Source: Bdellovibrio sp. CG22_combo_CG10-13_8_21_14_all_39_27 (GTDB lineage: Bacteria > Bdellovibrionota > Bacteriovoracia > Bacteriovoracales > Bacteriovoracaceae). From it: DNA of 64,000 bases. Both the position numbers and the translations under genes were made by a program. The stretch covers positions 72,626 to 136,625 of the forward strand of contig PCTW01000039.1 in the NCBI GenBank assembly GCA_002786715.1. The letters run 5' to 3'. Under the pieces are notes generated by a model. The model ran no database searches. It was given only the letters and a program-made list of their open reading frames with translations, and had not been told where the DNA came from. Numbering within the stretch: the stretch's first letter is position 1; every line of letters starts with the position of its first letter. Of this stretch, positions 54,594 through 63,698 are shown piece by piece.

Positions 54594-55250
54594 ATGTTTG
54601 AAAGTAAGTACATTTTCGAAGGTAAAGAAACCAGAATGTGGAGAAAGACTAAGAACTTTCTCCTCATTTCGCTTTTTCTCTTCTTGGGTTTTATTTCATT
54701 AGGTCTCATTATCGTACGTGTGGGTTCAAATGAAACAGCACTAGCACGAGAGTATTTCTATAATCGTCATCCTGATCTCGTCGTTGTTTATACTGGGGAC
54801 AATGGACGAATTCCATTAGCTTTCCAATTGGCCAAGCAGTACCGACAAGCGCGAATTCTCATATCCGGGGTTTACAATAAAAATAATGTCGAGACGCTTG
54901 TTAATCCTCTTCAGGATCAAACAGGACTGGATCCCAATCTTCTTGAAATTGATTATCTTGCAAGAAATACAGTCGAGAATGTGCTATCAACATTGCGCTA
55001 TTTACGGGTCAATAAAGGTTTTAATAACATACTCGTGGTTTCGAGCGATTATCATATTTTTCGAATTAAGCTCATTATGAATCGGCTCAGATCAGAGAAG
55101 GAGGGCTTTCAGGTCTTTTACTCTGGCGTTGAAAATAAGTTTGATGACCTTCGAAACGTGACTATCCTCTATAAAGAAGTTTATAAATCAATTAAAGCAT
55201 TACTCTTCTTAACTTTCTGGGATCCAGAACTCGAAACAATTAAAGATTAA
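54594..55250 (+). CDS. YdcF/SanA-like (DUF218) membrane-anchored protein
   Basis: The 218-residue protein has one N-terminal membrane segment (about 21-42, FLLISLFLFLGFISLGLIIV) and a DUF218 domain. Family marks are LVVVYTGDNGRIPLAFQLA, ARILISGVY, ARNTVENVLSTLRYL and ILVVSSDYHIFR. Relatives (YdcF, SanA, ElyC) act at the envelope and some are linked to peptidoglycan or vancomycin tolerance; the biochemical role is unclear. The ATG lies 2 bases after the ridA stop, so it is co-transcribed. The start could be the second ATG at 54633. It ends in a 4-base overlap (TTAA) with rel. Confidence 0.85.
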   Translation: MFESKYIFEGKETRMWRKTKNFLLISLFLFLGFISLGLIIVRVGSNETALAREYFYNRHPDLVVVYTGDNGRIPLAFQLAKQYRQARILISGVYNKNNVETLVNPLQDQTGLDPNLLEIDYLARNTVENVLSTLRYLRVNKGFNNILVVSSDYHIFRIKLIMNRLRSEKEGFQVFYSGVENKFDDLRNVTILYKEVYKSIKALLFLTFWDPELETIKD

Positions 55251-57436
55251 ATACGTGTTACTTCAATAACTTCTTCCAAACCTTCAATCACTGAAATGGT
55301 TTTCAAAAGCTCACTAAAGTCTTTAACTTCAACCTCAAACACGAAACTGCCCTTTCGATCTGGTAATGACTTGGCCAGGGCTGAACGAATGTTGACGCCT
55401 GCTCCAGAAATCGTTTTTGAAATATGTGACAGAATTCCTGGACGATCATGAGTGATCACTCGAATGTTCACTGGATGTCTGAACATAAATTCAGTATTCC
55501 ACTCGACCAAAACTCTCTTTGCAGCAATATCGACTCGACTGCAGCCAGTAGTATGAACTGTGATTCCACGTCCGCGTGTGATAACGCCCACGATTGGATC
55601 ACCCGGAATGGGATTACAACAACGCCCCATTCTCACCATGACATCATCGAGACCATCTACAATGACAGCATTGTCTTTATGAGATTTTTTCTTAACCTGA
55701 CTTGTAAGCTTTTTAGAATAGGATTCTAATTCTTCAATTTGCTTATCACTTTCTTCTTCTTCATTAGCATTTTTCTTGAGATGTGGAAGGTAAACGAGAA
55801 GATCTTTGATGGAATACTTGCCAGCTCCAACTTGAATATAAAGTTCGTCTTCATTAGAAATGTTGAGTTCACCAATCAGTTTATCAAAATCTCCGCTTTT
55901 CTTAAGCGACTTCACTGATGTATCAAAAACTCTAAAGGCCTTTTCGAGAATATCTTTACCGGCATCTTTATTGGCTTCGCGTTCAATCTTAAGAAGCCAC
56001 TGCTTAATCTTTGTTTTGGCCCGAGAAGTCTTAACAATATTCAACCAATCTTTTGAAGGAGATTGGGTTTTAGAAGTCATCACTTCAATGGTATCGCCCG
56101 ATTTTAATGTATAACGAAGAGGTACTATCCTTCCATTGACCTTTGCACCAACACAACGATTACCAACTTCGGTATGGACGATATAGGCAAAATCCAATGG
56201 AGTAGCACCAAAACCTAATTCGAAAACATCACCCTTTGGAGTAAAAACAAAAATTCCGCCGACATCAAGATCATTCTTAACAACGTCCATGAATTCAGCA
56301 TTGTTTTGAACTGACTGATTAAACTCTAGCAATTGCTCAACCCAATCAAGTTTTGGAGTAAAGCCTGCAACGCCTTCTTTATACTTCCAGTGAGCAGCGA
56401 CACCTGTTTCAGCGATTTCATCCATTTCATTAGTGCGAATTTGAATTTCAATTCGCTCGGCTTTTGGCCCAATCACAGTGGTATGCAAACTTTGATAACC
56501 GTTCACTTTAGGAATGGCCACGTAGTCTTTAAAGCGACCCGGAATAGGAGTAAAGGACGAGTGAATAATACCTAATGCTTTATAACATTCAGTAATATTA
56601 TTAACGATTAATCTAAAGGCGAGAAGATCTTGAATTTGTTCAAAATCAACACCACGACCAGTCATCTTTTTATAAATGGAGAAGAAGTGCTTAGGACGTC
56701 CTTTGACCTCTGCCTTCAACGAATACTCAATTAATTTTTCTTGCACGATTTCAATCGTCTCGCGAATATAACCATCTCTCTCCGATTTCTTCATCGCCAC
56801 TTTTTCACGTAAGCGATAATAGATATCAGGGTGCAAGAATCTTAAGCAGAGATCTTCTAATTCACCTTTTACAGAATGAATACCTAAACGACTTGCCAGA
56901 GGGACATAAATATCAAGTGTTTCCTGAGCGATTTTTTTTTGTTTTTCTTCCGAAATATACTGAAGCGTTCGCATGTTATGCATACGATCGGCAAGCTTTA
57001 CAATAATCACGCGAAGATCTTTCGCCATGGCCACAACCATCTTGCGGAAGTTTTCAGCCTGAGATTCTTCTTTCGTTTTAAACTTAATTTTTGAGATTTT
57101 AGTTAAGCCGACAACAATTTGAGCAACATCTTTACCAAATTTTTCTTCAATAGTAGCTGGCTCGACATCGCAATCTTCTACCACGTCGTGAAGGAGTCCT
57201 GCGATAATTGAAGGAACATCCATTCTCAATTTAACCAAAGTGGCTGAGACATTTATGGGGTGGATAATATATTCTTCGCCCGAACTACGCTTTTGACCGG
57301 TATGAGACTTTTCAGCAAAATGATAGGCTTCGCGAATCTTTTCAAAGTCAGCGTCAGGGTAATAGGCTTCCACTCGACGAACTAATTCATCAACACTCAA
57401 TTCTCTTTCATGGGAAAAATCTAAAGTTTGATACAT
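55247..57436 (-). CDS. rel: Bifunctional (p)ppGpp synthetase/hydrolase (RelA/SpoT family)
   Basis: This 729-residue Rel/SpoT protein makes and hydrolyses the alarmone (p)ppGpp. It has an HD hydrolase domain with the catalytic pair H83-D84 (GLLHDVVEDCD), a synthetase domain (DLLAFRLIVNNITECYKALG, GRFKDYVAIPKVNGYQSLHT), a TGS domain (VFTPKGDVFELGFGATPLDF), a helical/Zn-finger-like part (MGRCCNPIPGDPIVG) and a C-terminal ACT domain (DRPGILSHISKTISGAGVNI). All parts are intact, so it is probably the only long alarmone enzyme. It overlaps the stop of gmk by one base. Confidence 0.96.
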   Translation of the reverse strand: MYQTLDFSHERELSVDELVRRVEAYYPDADFEKIREAYHFAEKSHTGQKRSSGEEYIIHPINVSATLVKLRMDVPSIIAGLLHDVVEDCDVEPATIEEKFGKDVAQIVVGLTKISKIKFKTKEESQAENFRKMVVAMAKDLRVIIVKLADRMHNMRTLQYISEEKQKKIAQETLDIYVPLASRLGIHSVKGELEDLCLRFLHPDIYYRLREKVAMKKSERDGYIRETIEIVQEKLIEYSLKAEVKGRPKHFFSIYKKMTGRGVDFEQIQDLLAFRLIVNNITECYKALGIIHSSFTPIPGRFKDYVAIPKVNGYQSLHTTVIGPKAERIEIQIRTNEMDEIAETGVAAHWKYKEGVAGFTPKLDWVEQLLEFNQSVQNNAEFMDVVKNDLDVGGIFVFTPKGDVFELGFGATPLDFAYIVHTEVGNRCVGAKVNGRIVPLRYTLKSGDTIEVMTSKTQSPSKDWLNIVKTSRAKTKIKQWLLKIEREANKDAGKDILEKAFRVFDTSVKSLKKSGDFDKLIGELNISNEDELYIQVGAGKYSIKDLLVYLPHLKKNANEEEESDKQIEELESYSKKLTSQVKKKSHKDNAVIVDGLDDVMVRMGRCCNPIPGDPIVGVITRGRGITVHTTGCSRVDIAAKRVLVEWNTEFMFRHPVNIRVITHDRPGILSHISKTISGAGVNIRSALAKSLPDRKGSFVFEVEVKDFSELLKTISVIEGLEEVIEVTRI

Positions 57437-58005
57437 TAGTTTTCTAATAACCCTTTAACGATTTTTTTGAGATCGACATAAGCGTGCTCAAGTTCATCGT
57501 TAATAACACAGTAGTCGTAATCATCTTTGCGTTGAATTTCACTTTTAGCATTAGACAATCGGACCTGAATGACATCTTCGGTTTCCGTTCCACGATCTCT
57601 TAATCGTTTTTCCAGTTCAGCCAGACTTGGAGGCGCAATAAAAATCACATGAGCTTCATCACCAAAATGCTTCTTCATGTTATCCGCGCCCTGAACGTCG
57701 AGATCAAAGAGGATAGAAAAGCCATGATTGATTTTTGATTCAACAAATCCTAGTGATGTTCCGTAATAGTTGCCATGGACCTCAGCCCATTCAATAAAAT
57801 CACCTTGATTCTTTTTCTTTAGAAATTCTTCTTTGGATATAAAGAAATAATGTTTCCCATCGACTTCACCAGGTCTTACAGGTCGAGTAGTAAATGATAC
57901 TGACCAATGAAGCTCTCTGAACTCTTCTTTCAATTGCTTGATCAATGTCGACTTACCAGTACCAGAGGGAGCGACAATAATAATAATTTTACCTTTTGCA
58001 GTCAC
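57436..58005 (-). CDS. gmk: Guanylate kinase
   Basis: The 189-residue enzyme phosphorylates GMP to GDP with ATP. The P-loop is APSGTGKS (12-19), followed by the GMP-binding SFTTRPVRPGEVDGKHYFF and the FIEWAEVHGNYYGTS segment. Length and motifs are normal. It begins 4 bases after yicC and overlaps rel by one base. rpoZ, which sits between gmk and spoT in enteric bacteria, is not here. Confidence 0.97.
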   Translation of the reverse strand: MTAKGKIIIIVAPSGTGKSTLIKQLKEEFRELHWSVSFTTRPVRPGEVDGKHYFFISKEEFLKKKNQGDFIEWAEVHGNYYGTSLGFVESKINHGFSILFDLDVQGADNMKKHFGDEAHVIFIAPPSLAELEKRLRDRGTETEDVIQVRLSNAKSEIQRKDDYDYCVINDELEHAYVDLKKIVKGLLEN

Positions 58006-58009
58006 TTAT

Positions 58010-58882
58010 TTACTCCAGATTCAAACCTTGCTCGCGCATTTTTTCTAAGTGAACTTTCATTTGAACGACGGCTTCTGAAATTTCATTAACAGTCGACTTA
58101 GAACCCGTAGTGTTTGTCTCTCTGCCTAACTCTTGAAATAGAAACTCGAGCTGACGTCCAATTTCGCCACCATTTTTAAAAAGATCTTCAAGCTTTTTAA
58201 GATGCCCTTTGATTCTATTAATTTCTTCGTGAATATCCATTTTTTCAAGATAATATACAATTTCTTGAAGAAAGCGAGATTCTTCAACCTTGACGTCTGA
58301 ACCAAATTCTTGAAAGCGCTTCTTTAATTTTTGTTCAACTGCACTTTGGAAAGAATCCGCGTTGTCTAACACGACTTGAAAATTTTTCTTGTAGTCTGAA
58401 AGGTGTTTGTTAAAAACGCCTACCAACTTCATCCCCTCTTCATTACGACTTTTTGATAATTCAGACACGGCAACTTTTAATGCTTTCCACATACTATCGA
58501 TTAACTCGTTGTCTTGAGAAAGATCAACATCTTTAAAAAATTCTGAGCGTAAAAAATCCGTAGGAACGATGCTGAGTTGTCCTTCGGTTCCAACCATTTG
58601 CTTCATTGAAGTCACAAAAGCTTTTACTTTTGCTTCATCAATCATATCAAATTTTAAGTTTTTCTCGCTTCTCTTGTAGTTTACAGAAACATCGAAGCTT
58701 CCTCTAATAAAAGTTTCAGAGAGTTCTTTCTTCATCAACATTTCTTGGGAATTAAAAACGGAACTCATTTTAAAACGAATATCTTTAAAACGATGATTAA
58801 CTGATTTGATCTCTACTGTGACGAGGTAGTTCTCAGATTGAAATTCGCCTTTTCCAAATCCTGTCATTGAATAGATAGTCAC
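58010..58882 (-). CDS. yicC: YicC family endoribonuclease
   Basis: The 290-residue protein begins with the family signature SMTGFGKGEF and SVNHRFKDIRFKMS and ends with the GRETNTTGSKSTVNEISEAV segment of the YicC C-terminal domain. Recent work on the Escherichia coli protein describes it as an endoribonuclease acting on small RNA; the role here is inferred by homology. It is in the usual place directly before gmk, 17 bases after accA. Confidence 0.95.
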   Translation of the reverse strand: MTIYSMTGFGKGEFQSENYLVTVEIKSVNHRFKDIRFKMSSVFNSQEMLMKKELSETFIRGSFDVSVNYKRSEKNLKFDMIDEAKVKAFVTSMKQMVGTEGQLSIVPTDFLRSEFFKDVDLSQDNELIDSMWKALKVAVSELSKSRNEEGMKLVGVFNKHLSDYKKNFQVVLDNADSFQSAVEQKLKKRFQEFGSDVKVEESRFLQEIVYYLEKMDIHEEINRIKGHLKKLEDLFKNGGEIGRQLEFLFQELGRETNTTGSKSTVNEISEAVVQMKVHLEKMREQGLNLE

Positions 58883-58899
58883 CAGTAGCTCCTTAAAAA

Positions 58900-59904
58900 T
58901 TACAAATAGGGTTTAATATCAGCACCATCAGAAAAATCGATGGTTTGATTACCCATTCTTCTAAACTTTTCAAATCTTAGATTTAGTAGTTTATCAGACT
59001 TTAGTTTACTCAAAATATTGATTTCTTTTAAGACAGCATCTTTTACCAACTCAATGGCTTCTTCTACATTGCGATGAGCCCCACCTGCAGGTTCCAAGAT
59101 AATATGATCAATAATTCCTAACTCTAGTGCCTTATTTGGCCCCAAGTTCAAAGAATTGGCTGCAGTTTCTGCCATTTTTGGGTCAGCCCAAAGAATAGAG
59201 GCACAAGACTCAGGAGAAATAACAGAATAAACTGAATACTCCATCATCAAGACTTTATCGGCGATCGCGATGCCTAAAGCTCCACCTGAACCGCCTTCTC
59301 CAATCACAATGGCGACGATAGGAGTTTTAATTCCAAACATCTCAGCAAGATTTTCAGCGATAGCACTTGATTGTCCTCTCTCTTCTGCACCAATTCCTGG
59401 ATAGGCACCTGGGGTATCGACAAAAGTAATGACGGGGATATTAAAACGCTCAGCCATTTTCATAACCCTAATAGCTTTTCTATATCCTTCAGGTCTCGGC
59501 ATTCCGAAATTGTGAACAACTTTTTCTTTAGTCTTGCGACCTTTCTCAATTCCAATAACACAAACCTTTTGCTCACCAATAAATCCAAAGCCAGCAATGA
59601 TTGAAGGATCATCTGCAAAGTGGCGATCTCCTGCGACATCATGAAAATCTGTCACCATGCGATTGATATAATCGATAGCGTGTGGACGATTGGGATGCCG
59701 TGAAAGCTGAACCCGTTCCCAGCTTGTAAGGTTGCCGTAAATATCTTTGATGAGTATTGAAACTTTTTTCTCGAGGGCCTTTATTTCTTTCGAAATATCC
59801 ATGCCTGGACGAAGTGAAGCTTCTTTCAAATCTTTGATTTGATTTTCTAATTCTCGAACTGGTTTTTCGAAATCGAGGGCAAAGCTATTTTGATTTTCGC
59901 TCAC
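58900..59904 (-). CDS. accA: Acetyl-CoA carboxylase carboxyltransferase subunit alpha
   Basis: The protein (334 residues from this start) is the alpha subunit of the carboxyltransferase that makes malonyl-CoA for fatty acid synthesis, together with AccD. Motifs are LSRHPNRPHAIDYI, FVDTPGAYPGIGAEERGQ and IGEGGSGGALGIAIADKVLM. The frame is open to 59964, but a GTG at 59904 preceded by AGGGAG at 6 bases gives the usual AccA N-terminus (MSENQN...) and is preferred. It leads the accA-yicC-gmk-rel operon. Confidence 0.96.
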   Translation of the reverse strand: MSENQNSFALDFEKPVRELENQIKDLKEASLRPGMDISKEIKALEKKVSILIKDIYGNLTSWERVQLSRHPNRPHAIDYINRMVTDFHDVAGDRHFADDPSIIAGFGFIGEQKVCVIGIEKGRKTKEKVVHNFGMPRPEGYRKAIRVMKMAERFNIPVITFVDTPGAYPGIGAEERGQSSAIAENLAEMFGIKTPIVAIVIGEGGSGGALGIAIADKVLMMEYSVYSVISPESCASILWADPKMAETAANSLNLGPNKALELGIIDHIILEPAGGAHRNVEEAIELVKDAVLKEINILSKLKSDKLLNLRFEKFRRMGNQTIDFSDGADIKPYL

Positions 59905-60013
59905 CGTAAACTCCCTGAAATAAGGTGCTTGTCTAACAAAAAATGGTGAGAGGAGAATAGACAAAAGAGACGAAGATTACAACCTGTTACCTGTCATAAT
60001 TTCAATATGTTAT

Positions 60014-60667
60014 CTATTGAAGATGCCAACCTTCTACTGTTCCGTTTTCAAAGTACACTTGCTGCACAGAGCCATTAGAAGAATAAGACCATCTTTCATT
60101 CTGAAGTCGAGGGTCACCTGCAATATCAATTCGAGTAGGTCTTCCCCACAAACTCACGACATCTTGCTTGCTCATCCCTTGAGTGATTTGACGATCATTA
60201 TTTAACCCAGCGGGATCAATCGAAGCGATTGAACGTGAAGGACGATAAGTCTTTACCGGTTTGTTAATCGACATTTGTCTATAGTCGACCCATTGCTCTC
60301 GCTCTGAAGGAGATAGCGATAAGAAATACAAACGCTCTTCCATCGTTTCAAAGTAGGGATCTACTGAGTCATATAATTCTTTATCATAGCCTTGGAGCTT
60401 TTCTTCTTTCATGGCCAGTTCTGATTTTTGAGACTTAAATTCATCTCGCTGTTCACGATTCATTTCAGTCGGAGGAGTTCTCAGCATAATGTCTTCACGC
60501 GAGCGATAAGCTTTTCCTGTATCACCAGGAATCGTTCGAAAATCTCGACCAGCAACAAAGACACCATCAGTTTCCTGATCCATCTCTGTAATAAAAGTTC
60601 TGTTCTCCATGAACGCACAACCGGTGAGTTGTAAAACCATCATCAAACCGAAAAGTGAATTCTTCAT
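60014..60667 (-). CDS. Lipoprotein with BamE/SmpA-like C-terminal domain
   Basis: The 217-residue protein has a lipoprotein signal (MKNSLFGLMMVLQLTGC; Cys 17), a charged helical middle and a C-terminal domain (about 150-217; ITQGMSKQDVVSLWGRPTRI, WSYSSNGSVQQVYFENG) that resembles the BamE/SmpA/OmlA fold. BamE supports the outer-membrane protein assembly machine, but the fold is shared by many lipoproteins. The ATG at 60667 has GGAG 7 bases upstream and begins the signal peptide; an earlier ATG at 60697 is less likely. It is upstream of accA on the same strand with a 109-base gap. Confidence 0.82.
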   Translation of the reverse strand: MKNSLFGLMMVLQLTGCAFMENRTFITEMDQETDGVFVAGRDFRTIPGDTGKAYRSREDIMLRTPPTEMNREQRDEFKSQKSELAMKEEKLQGYDKELYDSVDPYFETMEERLYFLSLSPSEREQWVDYRQMSINKPVKTYRPSRSIASIDPAGLNNDRQITQGMSKQDVVSLWGRPTRIDIAGDPRLQNERWSYSSNGSVQQVYFENGTVEGWHLQ

Positions 60668-60732
60668 CGTATACTCCTTCGTACCCAAACTGTTCACACC
60701 TCACTTATCGACCTCCTTCTGGAGCCACCTAA

Positions 60733-61734
60733 ATGGCTGGCCTCGAAGAATACAAGACAGGAAATTACTTCCTACTCACACTTCATGATCGAAGTTTCGA
60801 TGAGTTAGAGCCTTTTTTCACAAGTTTTACAGTCAACTTTTCTAAGGAAAATGCCGAAAAGAAAGAAGAGGAAGGGGGAAGATTGAACAAGTTGGCCCTA
60901 TTTGAAGAATGGTTAAATCGCTTATTGCTTGTCTTAGGACAACGAATGCAAACTATTGTTCAAAAATTCACTCCGACAAAAATTAAAGCCAGTAGCAAAA
61001 AAATATTGCACTCAAAAGAACATCTTCGTGAAAATTTCAAAAAATCAAAACAACTTTTTGCCGAAAAAGCCCTCACAGGAATTGCTTTAGCAAAGTCAGG
61101 TGTTGAAAAAGGGAAAGAGAAAACAGCTCATCTCGTTGTTAGCGCTAAAGAGACAGACTGGAAAAATCTAAGTTTTAAAAAAGCTATCATTGCTTTTTTC
61201 ACTTTCATATCACCTCCCTTTCTTAAACTCAAAAATTGGTACATCGGTCTGAAACCCGCTTCAATTGCGACGGGAGTTGTGATCAGTTCAGTAGTCTCTG
61301 TGACTGGTGTTGGTATTTATCAACAAACAGAAAAACTGGCAGAGAAAGCTCGTGGCCCAGCCAGCAAGGAAGAAGTTCAAATAGAAGTCACTCGTCCTAA
61401 ATATTATAAACTCGATGAGAAGGCTTTATCGGTCACAAATGTGGTCCTTCCCACTTATCTCGAAAGTACAGGAGCGATTAAAAAGCTCGTGATCGACTTT
61501 ACTTTTATTACATCTAATAGATACATCAAGTCTTACTTCTGGGAGCATCCTCATATTATCAATGATCGCTTAAATACAAAAATTGAACCTATCGCAGTAG
61601 AGTTTCCCCTAGAAGATGAAGGTAAAGACATTATCAAAGACAAGATTCGCCGTGAGATGAATATCCTTTTAAAAGAACTCAGCATCGAAGGTGAAATTCA
61701 ACAGGTCTACGTCGATAATATTACCGGAGCTTAA
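60733..61734 (+). CDS. FliL-like single-pass membrane protein with long N-terminal region
   Basis: The 333-residue protein has a cytoplasmic N-terminal half rich in Lys/Glu (about 1-170), one membrane segment (about 174-198, SIATGVVISSVVSVTGVGIY) and a periplasmic part. The C-terminus (DRLNTKIEPIAVEFPLEDEG, then KIRREMNILLKEL and IQQVYVDNI) matches the end of FliL, the flagellar stator-associated protein, including the EEG...I..EINxxL...V..VY.T pattern. FliL is normally about 150-180 residues, so the N-terminal 170 residues are an addition. No flagellar genes are nearby. GGAG lies 8 bases before the ATG. Confidence 0.75.
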   Translation: MAGLEEYKTGNYFLLTLHDRSFDELEPFFTSFTVNFSKENAEKKEEEGGRLNKLALFEEWLNRLLLVLGQRMQTIVQKFTPTKIKASSKKILHSKEHLRENFKKSKQLFAEKALTGIALAKSGVEKGKEKTAHLVVSAKETDWKNLSFKKAIIAFFTFISPPFLKLKNWYIGLKPASIATGVVISSVVSVTGVGIYQQTEKLAEKARGPASKEEVQIEVTRPKYYKLDEKALSVTNVVLPTYLESTGAIKKLVIDFTFITSNRYIKSYFWEHPHIINDRLNTKIEPIAVEFPLEDEGKDIIKDKIRREMNILLKELSIEGEIQQVYVDNITGA

Positions 61735-62921
61735 GCACTTTTCATTCTTCTGATCGTCAATTCAGAAATACCCAAAATTCGACTAGCTTCACTTACTTTT
61801 CCGCTTACCCGGTGGAGAACTTTATAAACATAGTCCTGCTTCACTTTTTCCAGTTTTGGCCAAGCCTCATCCGTAACAATACTTTCTGAACTAAGCAATT
61901 CGTCATCAAGGTCGTCGTATTTCCAGTAGAGCCTTGAAGACATCAACTTCTTTCTTTCGAAATGCGAGCTTAGCTGGCGATAGTTTCCTTCCCAAGAGCA
62001 ATTGAGATAAAACTTCTCTAGAAAAGGGTCAATTTCAATTCCTTTTTCTTGCTTAAATTGGCTTATAAAGTCGTGGACCAACTCTGGCTTTTCCCGAAGA
62101 GATGGCAGCACCACATGATGCCCAGTCAAAATTCTATAGTAAAAGTCTTTCCTCCAGTGATTATTCTTGACCAGTTCTTTGAGAGGTTTTCCAGTGCTAA
62201 AGAAAAAACGACATTCCACTTTACGAGGATTAGATTCGCCGACTCGATAATAAAAATGATTATCCAACATCAAAAGAAGCTTTAGTTGAATGGAATGAGG
62301 AATTGAATCTAATTCATCTAAAAAGAGAGTTCCATTTTTGGCTTTTTCAATAGCCCCTTTTTCATCTTGAATGGCTCCTGTAAAGGCTCCCTTTTTGTGA
62401 CCAAAAAGCGTTGATTCAATTAATCCAAAAGGTATCGCCGCCAAATTCAGGTGCAAAAAAAGACCTGATATTCTTGAGGCATCATGAATATTCTTTGCCA
62501 TTGATGTTTTGCCGGTTCCCGTCTCTCCCTCAAATAATATATTCAGTGAAGAATTCGTCAGATTTTCATCGACATTCACCACTCCCTTTTTATCACTGTT
62601 TTTCTTGGTAAACTTCAATTTTAGTCCCTCAAATTCAACACACATATTATGAGTTAAAATTGTTTTTTGAACTGCAATTCCATTGCAAAAAAACCAAGCC
62701 CCATGAGCTTCAATCTCAAATCGATCATCTTTCATTTGAAACAAGATTTTTGATTTCAATTGCTGAGAATGGGAAAGCTTCCAATTGTATTCTTCAGGCC
62801 AAAAAGAATTGTAAGTAAACTTGATTTCGATTTTTTTTTTAGGGCTAAAAGGGCATTCAACCACTAAATAATCTCCTACTTGAATCAAAGCATGGGATAA
62901 GAACTGAATAACATTACTCAT
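61731..62921 (-). CDS. Sigma-54-dependent transcriptional activator with FHA-like N-terminus
   Basis: The 396-residue protein has an N-terminal beta domain (about 1-105) like a degenerate FHA domain, an AAA+ domain with Walker A GETGTGKT (132-139), the sigma-54-contacting loop GAFTGA (178-183) and Walker B TLFLDELD, and a C-terminal Fis-type helix-turn-helix (VSEASRILGISELTIRRM). It should activate sigma-54 promoters on a signal sensed by the N-terminal domain, perhaps a phosphothreonine. The frame is open to 62966, but GGAGG 6 bases before the ATG at 62921 fixes the start. It is divergent from engB and ends in a 4-base overlap (TTAA) with the FliL-like gene. Confidence 0.92.
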   Translation of the reverse strand: MSNVIQFLSHALIQVGDYLVVECPFSPKKKIEIKFTYNSFWPEEYNWKLSHSQQLKSKILFQMKDDRFEIEAHGAWFFCNGIAVQKTILTHNMCVEFEGLKLKFTKKNSDKKGVVNVDENLTNSSLNILFEGETGTGKTSMAKNIHDASRISGLFLHLNLAAIPFGLIESTLFGHKKGAFTGAIQDEKGAIEKAKNGTLFLDELDSIPHSIQLKLLLMLDNHFYYRVGESNPRKVECRFFFSTGKPLKELVKNNHWRKDFYYRILTGHHVVLPSLREKPELVHDFISQFKQEKGIEIDPFLEKFYLNCSWEGNYRQLSSHFERKKLMSSRLYWKYDDLDDELLSSESIVTDEAWPKLEKVKQDYVYKVLHRVSGKVSEASRILGISELTIRRMKSA

Positions 62922-63008
62922 AATGGACCTCCTCCTGAGTGCTTTGCAAAAGTGAGAACCCTTCATTTTTTACAAAACCCTTGAATTTATGAGTATTTAA
63001 GCCTAGAC

Positions 63009-63698
63009 ATGGGCATGATGAATTTTGAAATTAGACCACAAACGGCCCAATTTGAGTTGGGAATTTCTGACGGTGAGCAATTGCGTGAATGGATGGCCAA
63101 AACCCATCTTGTGCCTAAGCTTGTTTTCTCTGGGCGTTCTAATGTTGGAAAATCTTCGCTCATTAATTCTATTTATGGAAACAAAACAGCACGAACTTCT
63201 AAAACAGCAGGACGCACCCGAGAAGTTAACGTTTTTTCTTTTCCTCTTTATTACGATGGGAAACGTGCAACAGATCTTCCTCTTTTTTATTTCCTTGATA
63301 TTCCTGGATACGGTTTTGCAGAAGTAAATCCTCAGATGAAGAAAAAATGGGATTTCTTAATGGGAGTTCTCTTTTCTGAAATGACTGAGAGTACATTGAT
63401 CGTCAATATTCAAGATGCACGACATCCGATGCAAGAAGCAGATATGGCTTTTCGTGACTTCAGTAAAAAACTCGAAGCCAATCATATTCTTGTATTCAAT
63501 AAAATGGATAAGCTTAAAACTCAAAAAGAGCGTGCCCAACTTGATAAACAAAGAATCGAGTTCTCTAAAAAGTTTAAGCATTGTCGTGAAATTTATTTTG
63601 CTTCTGCTGAAACGGCAAAAGGAATACCTGAACTCACGAACTCATTGATCCAATTTTTACTTAAGACATTAGAAAAGAGAAAAGTTAGTCATTCTTAG
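63009..63698 (+). CDS. engB: Ribosome biogenesis GTPase EngB/YihA
   Basis: The 229-residue GTPase is an essential factor for large-subunit assembly. G1 is GRSNVGKSS, the G2 Thr lies in SKTAGRTREVN, G3 is DIPGYG, G4 is NKMD and G5 is SAETAKG. A short insertion (YYDGKRATDLP) lies before G3. The start could be the ATG at 63009, 63015 or 63018; none has a strong Shine-Dalgarno sequence. The 3' end overlaps the next convergent gene by 14 bases. Confidence 0.96.
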   Translation: MGMMNFEIRPQTAQFELGISDGEQLREWMAKTHLVPKLVFSGRSNVGKSSLINSIYGNKTARTSKTAGRTREVNVFSFPLYYDGKRATDLPLFYFLDIPGYGFAEVNPQMKKKWDFLMGVLFSEMTESTLIVNIQDARHPMQEADMAFRDFSKKLEANHILVFNKMDKLKTQKERAQLDKQRIEFSKKFKHCREIYFASAETAKGIPELTNSLIQFLLKTLEKRKVSHS

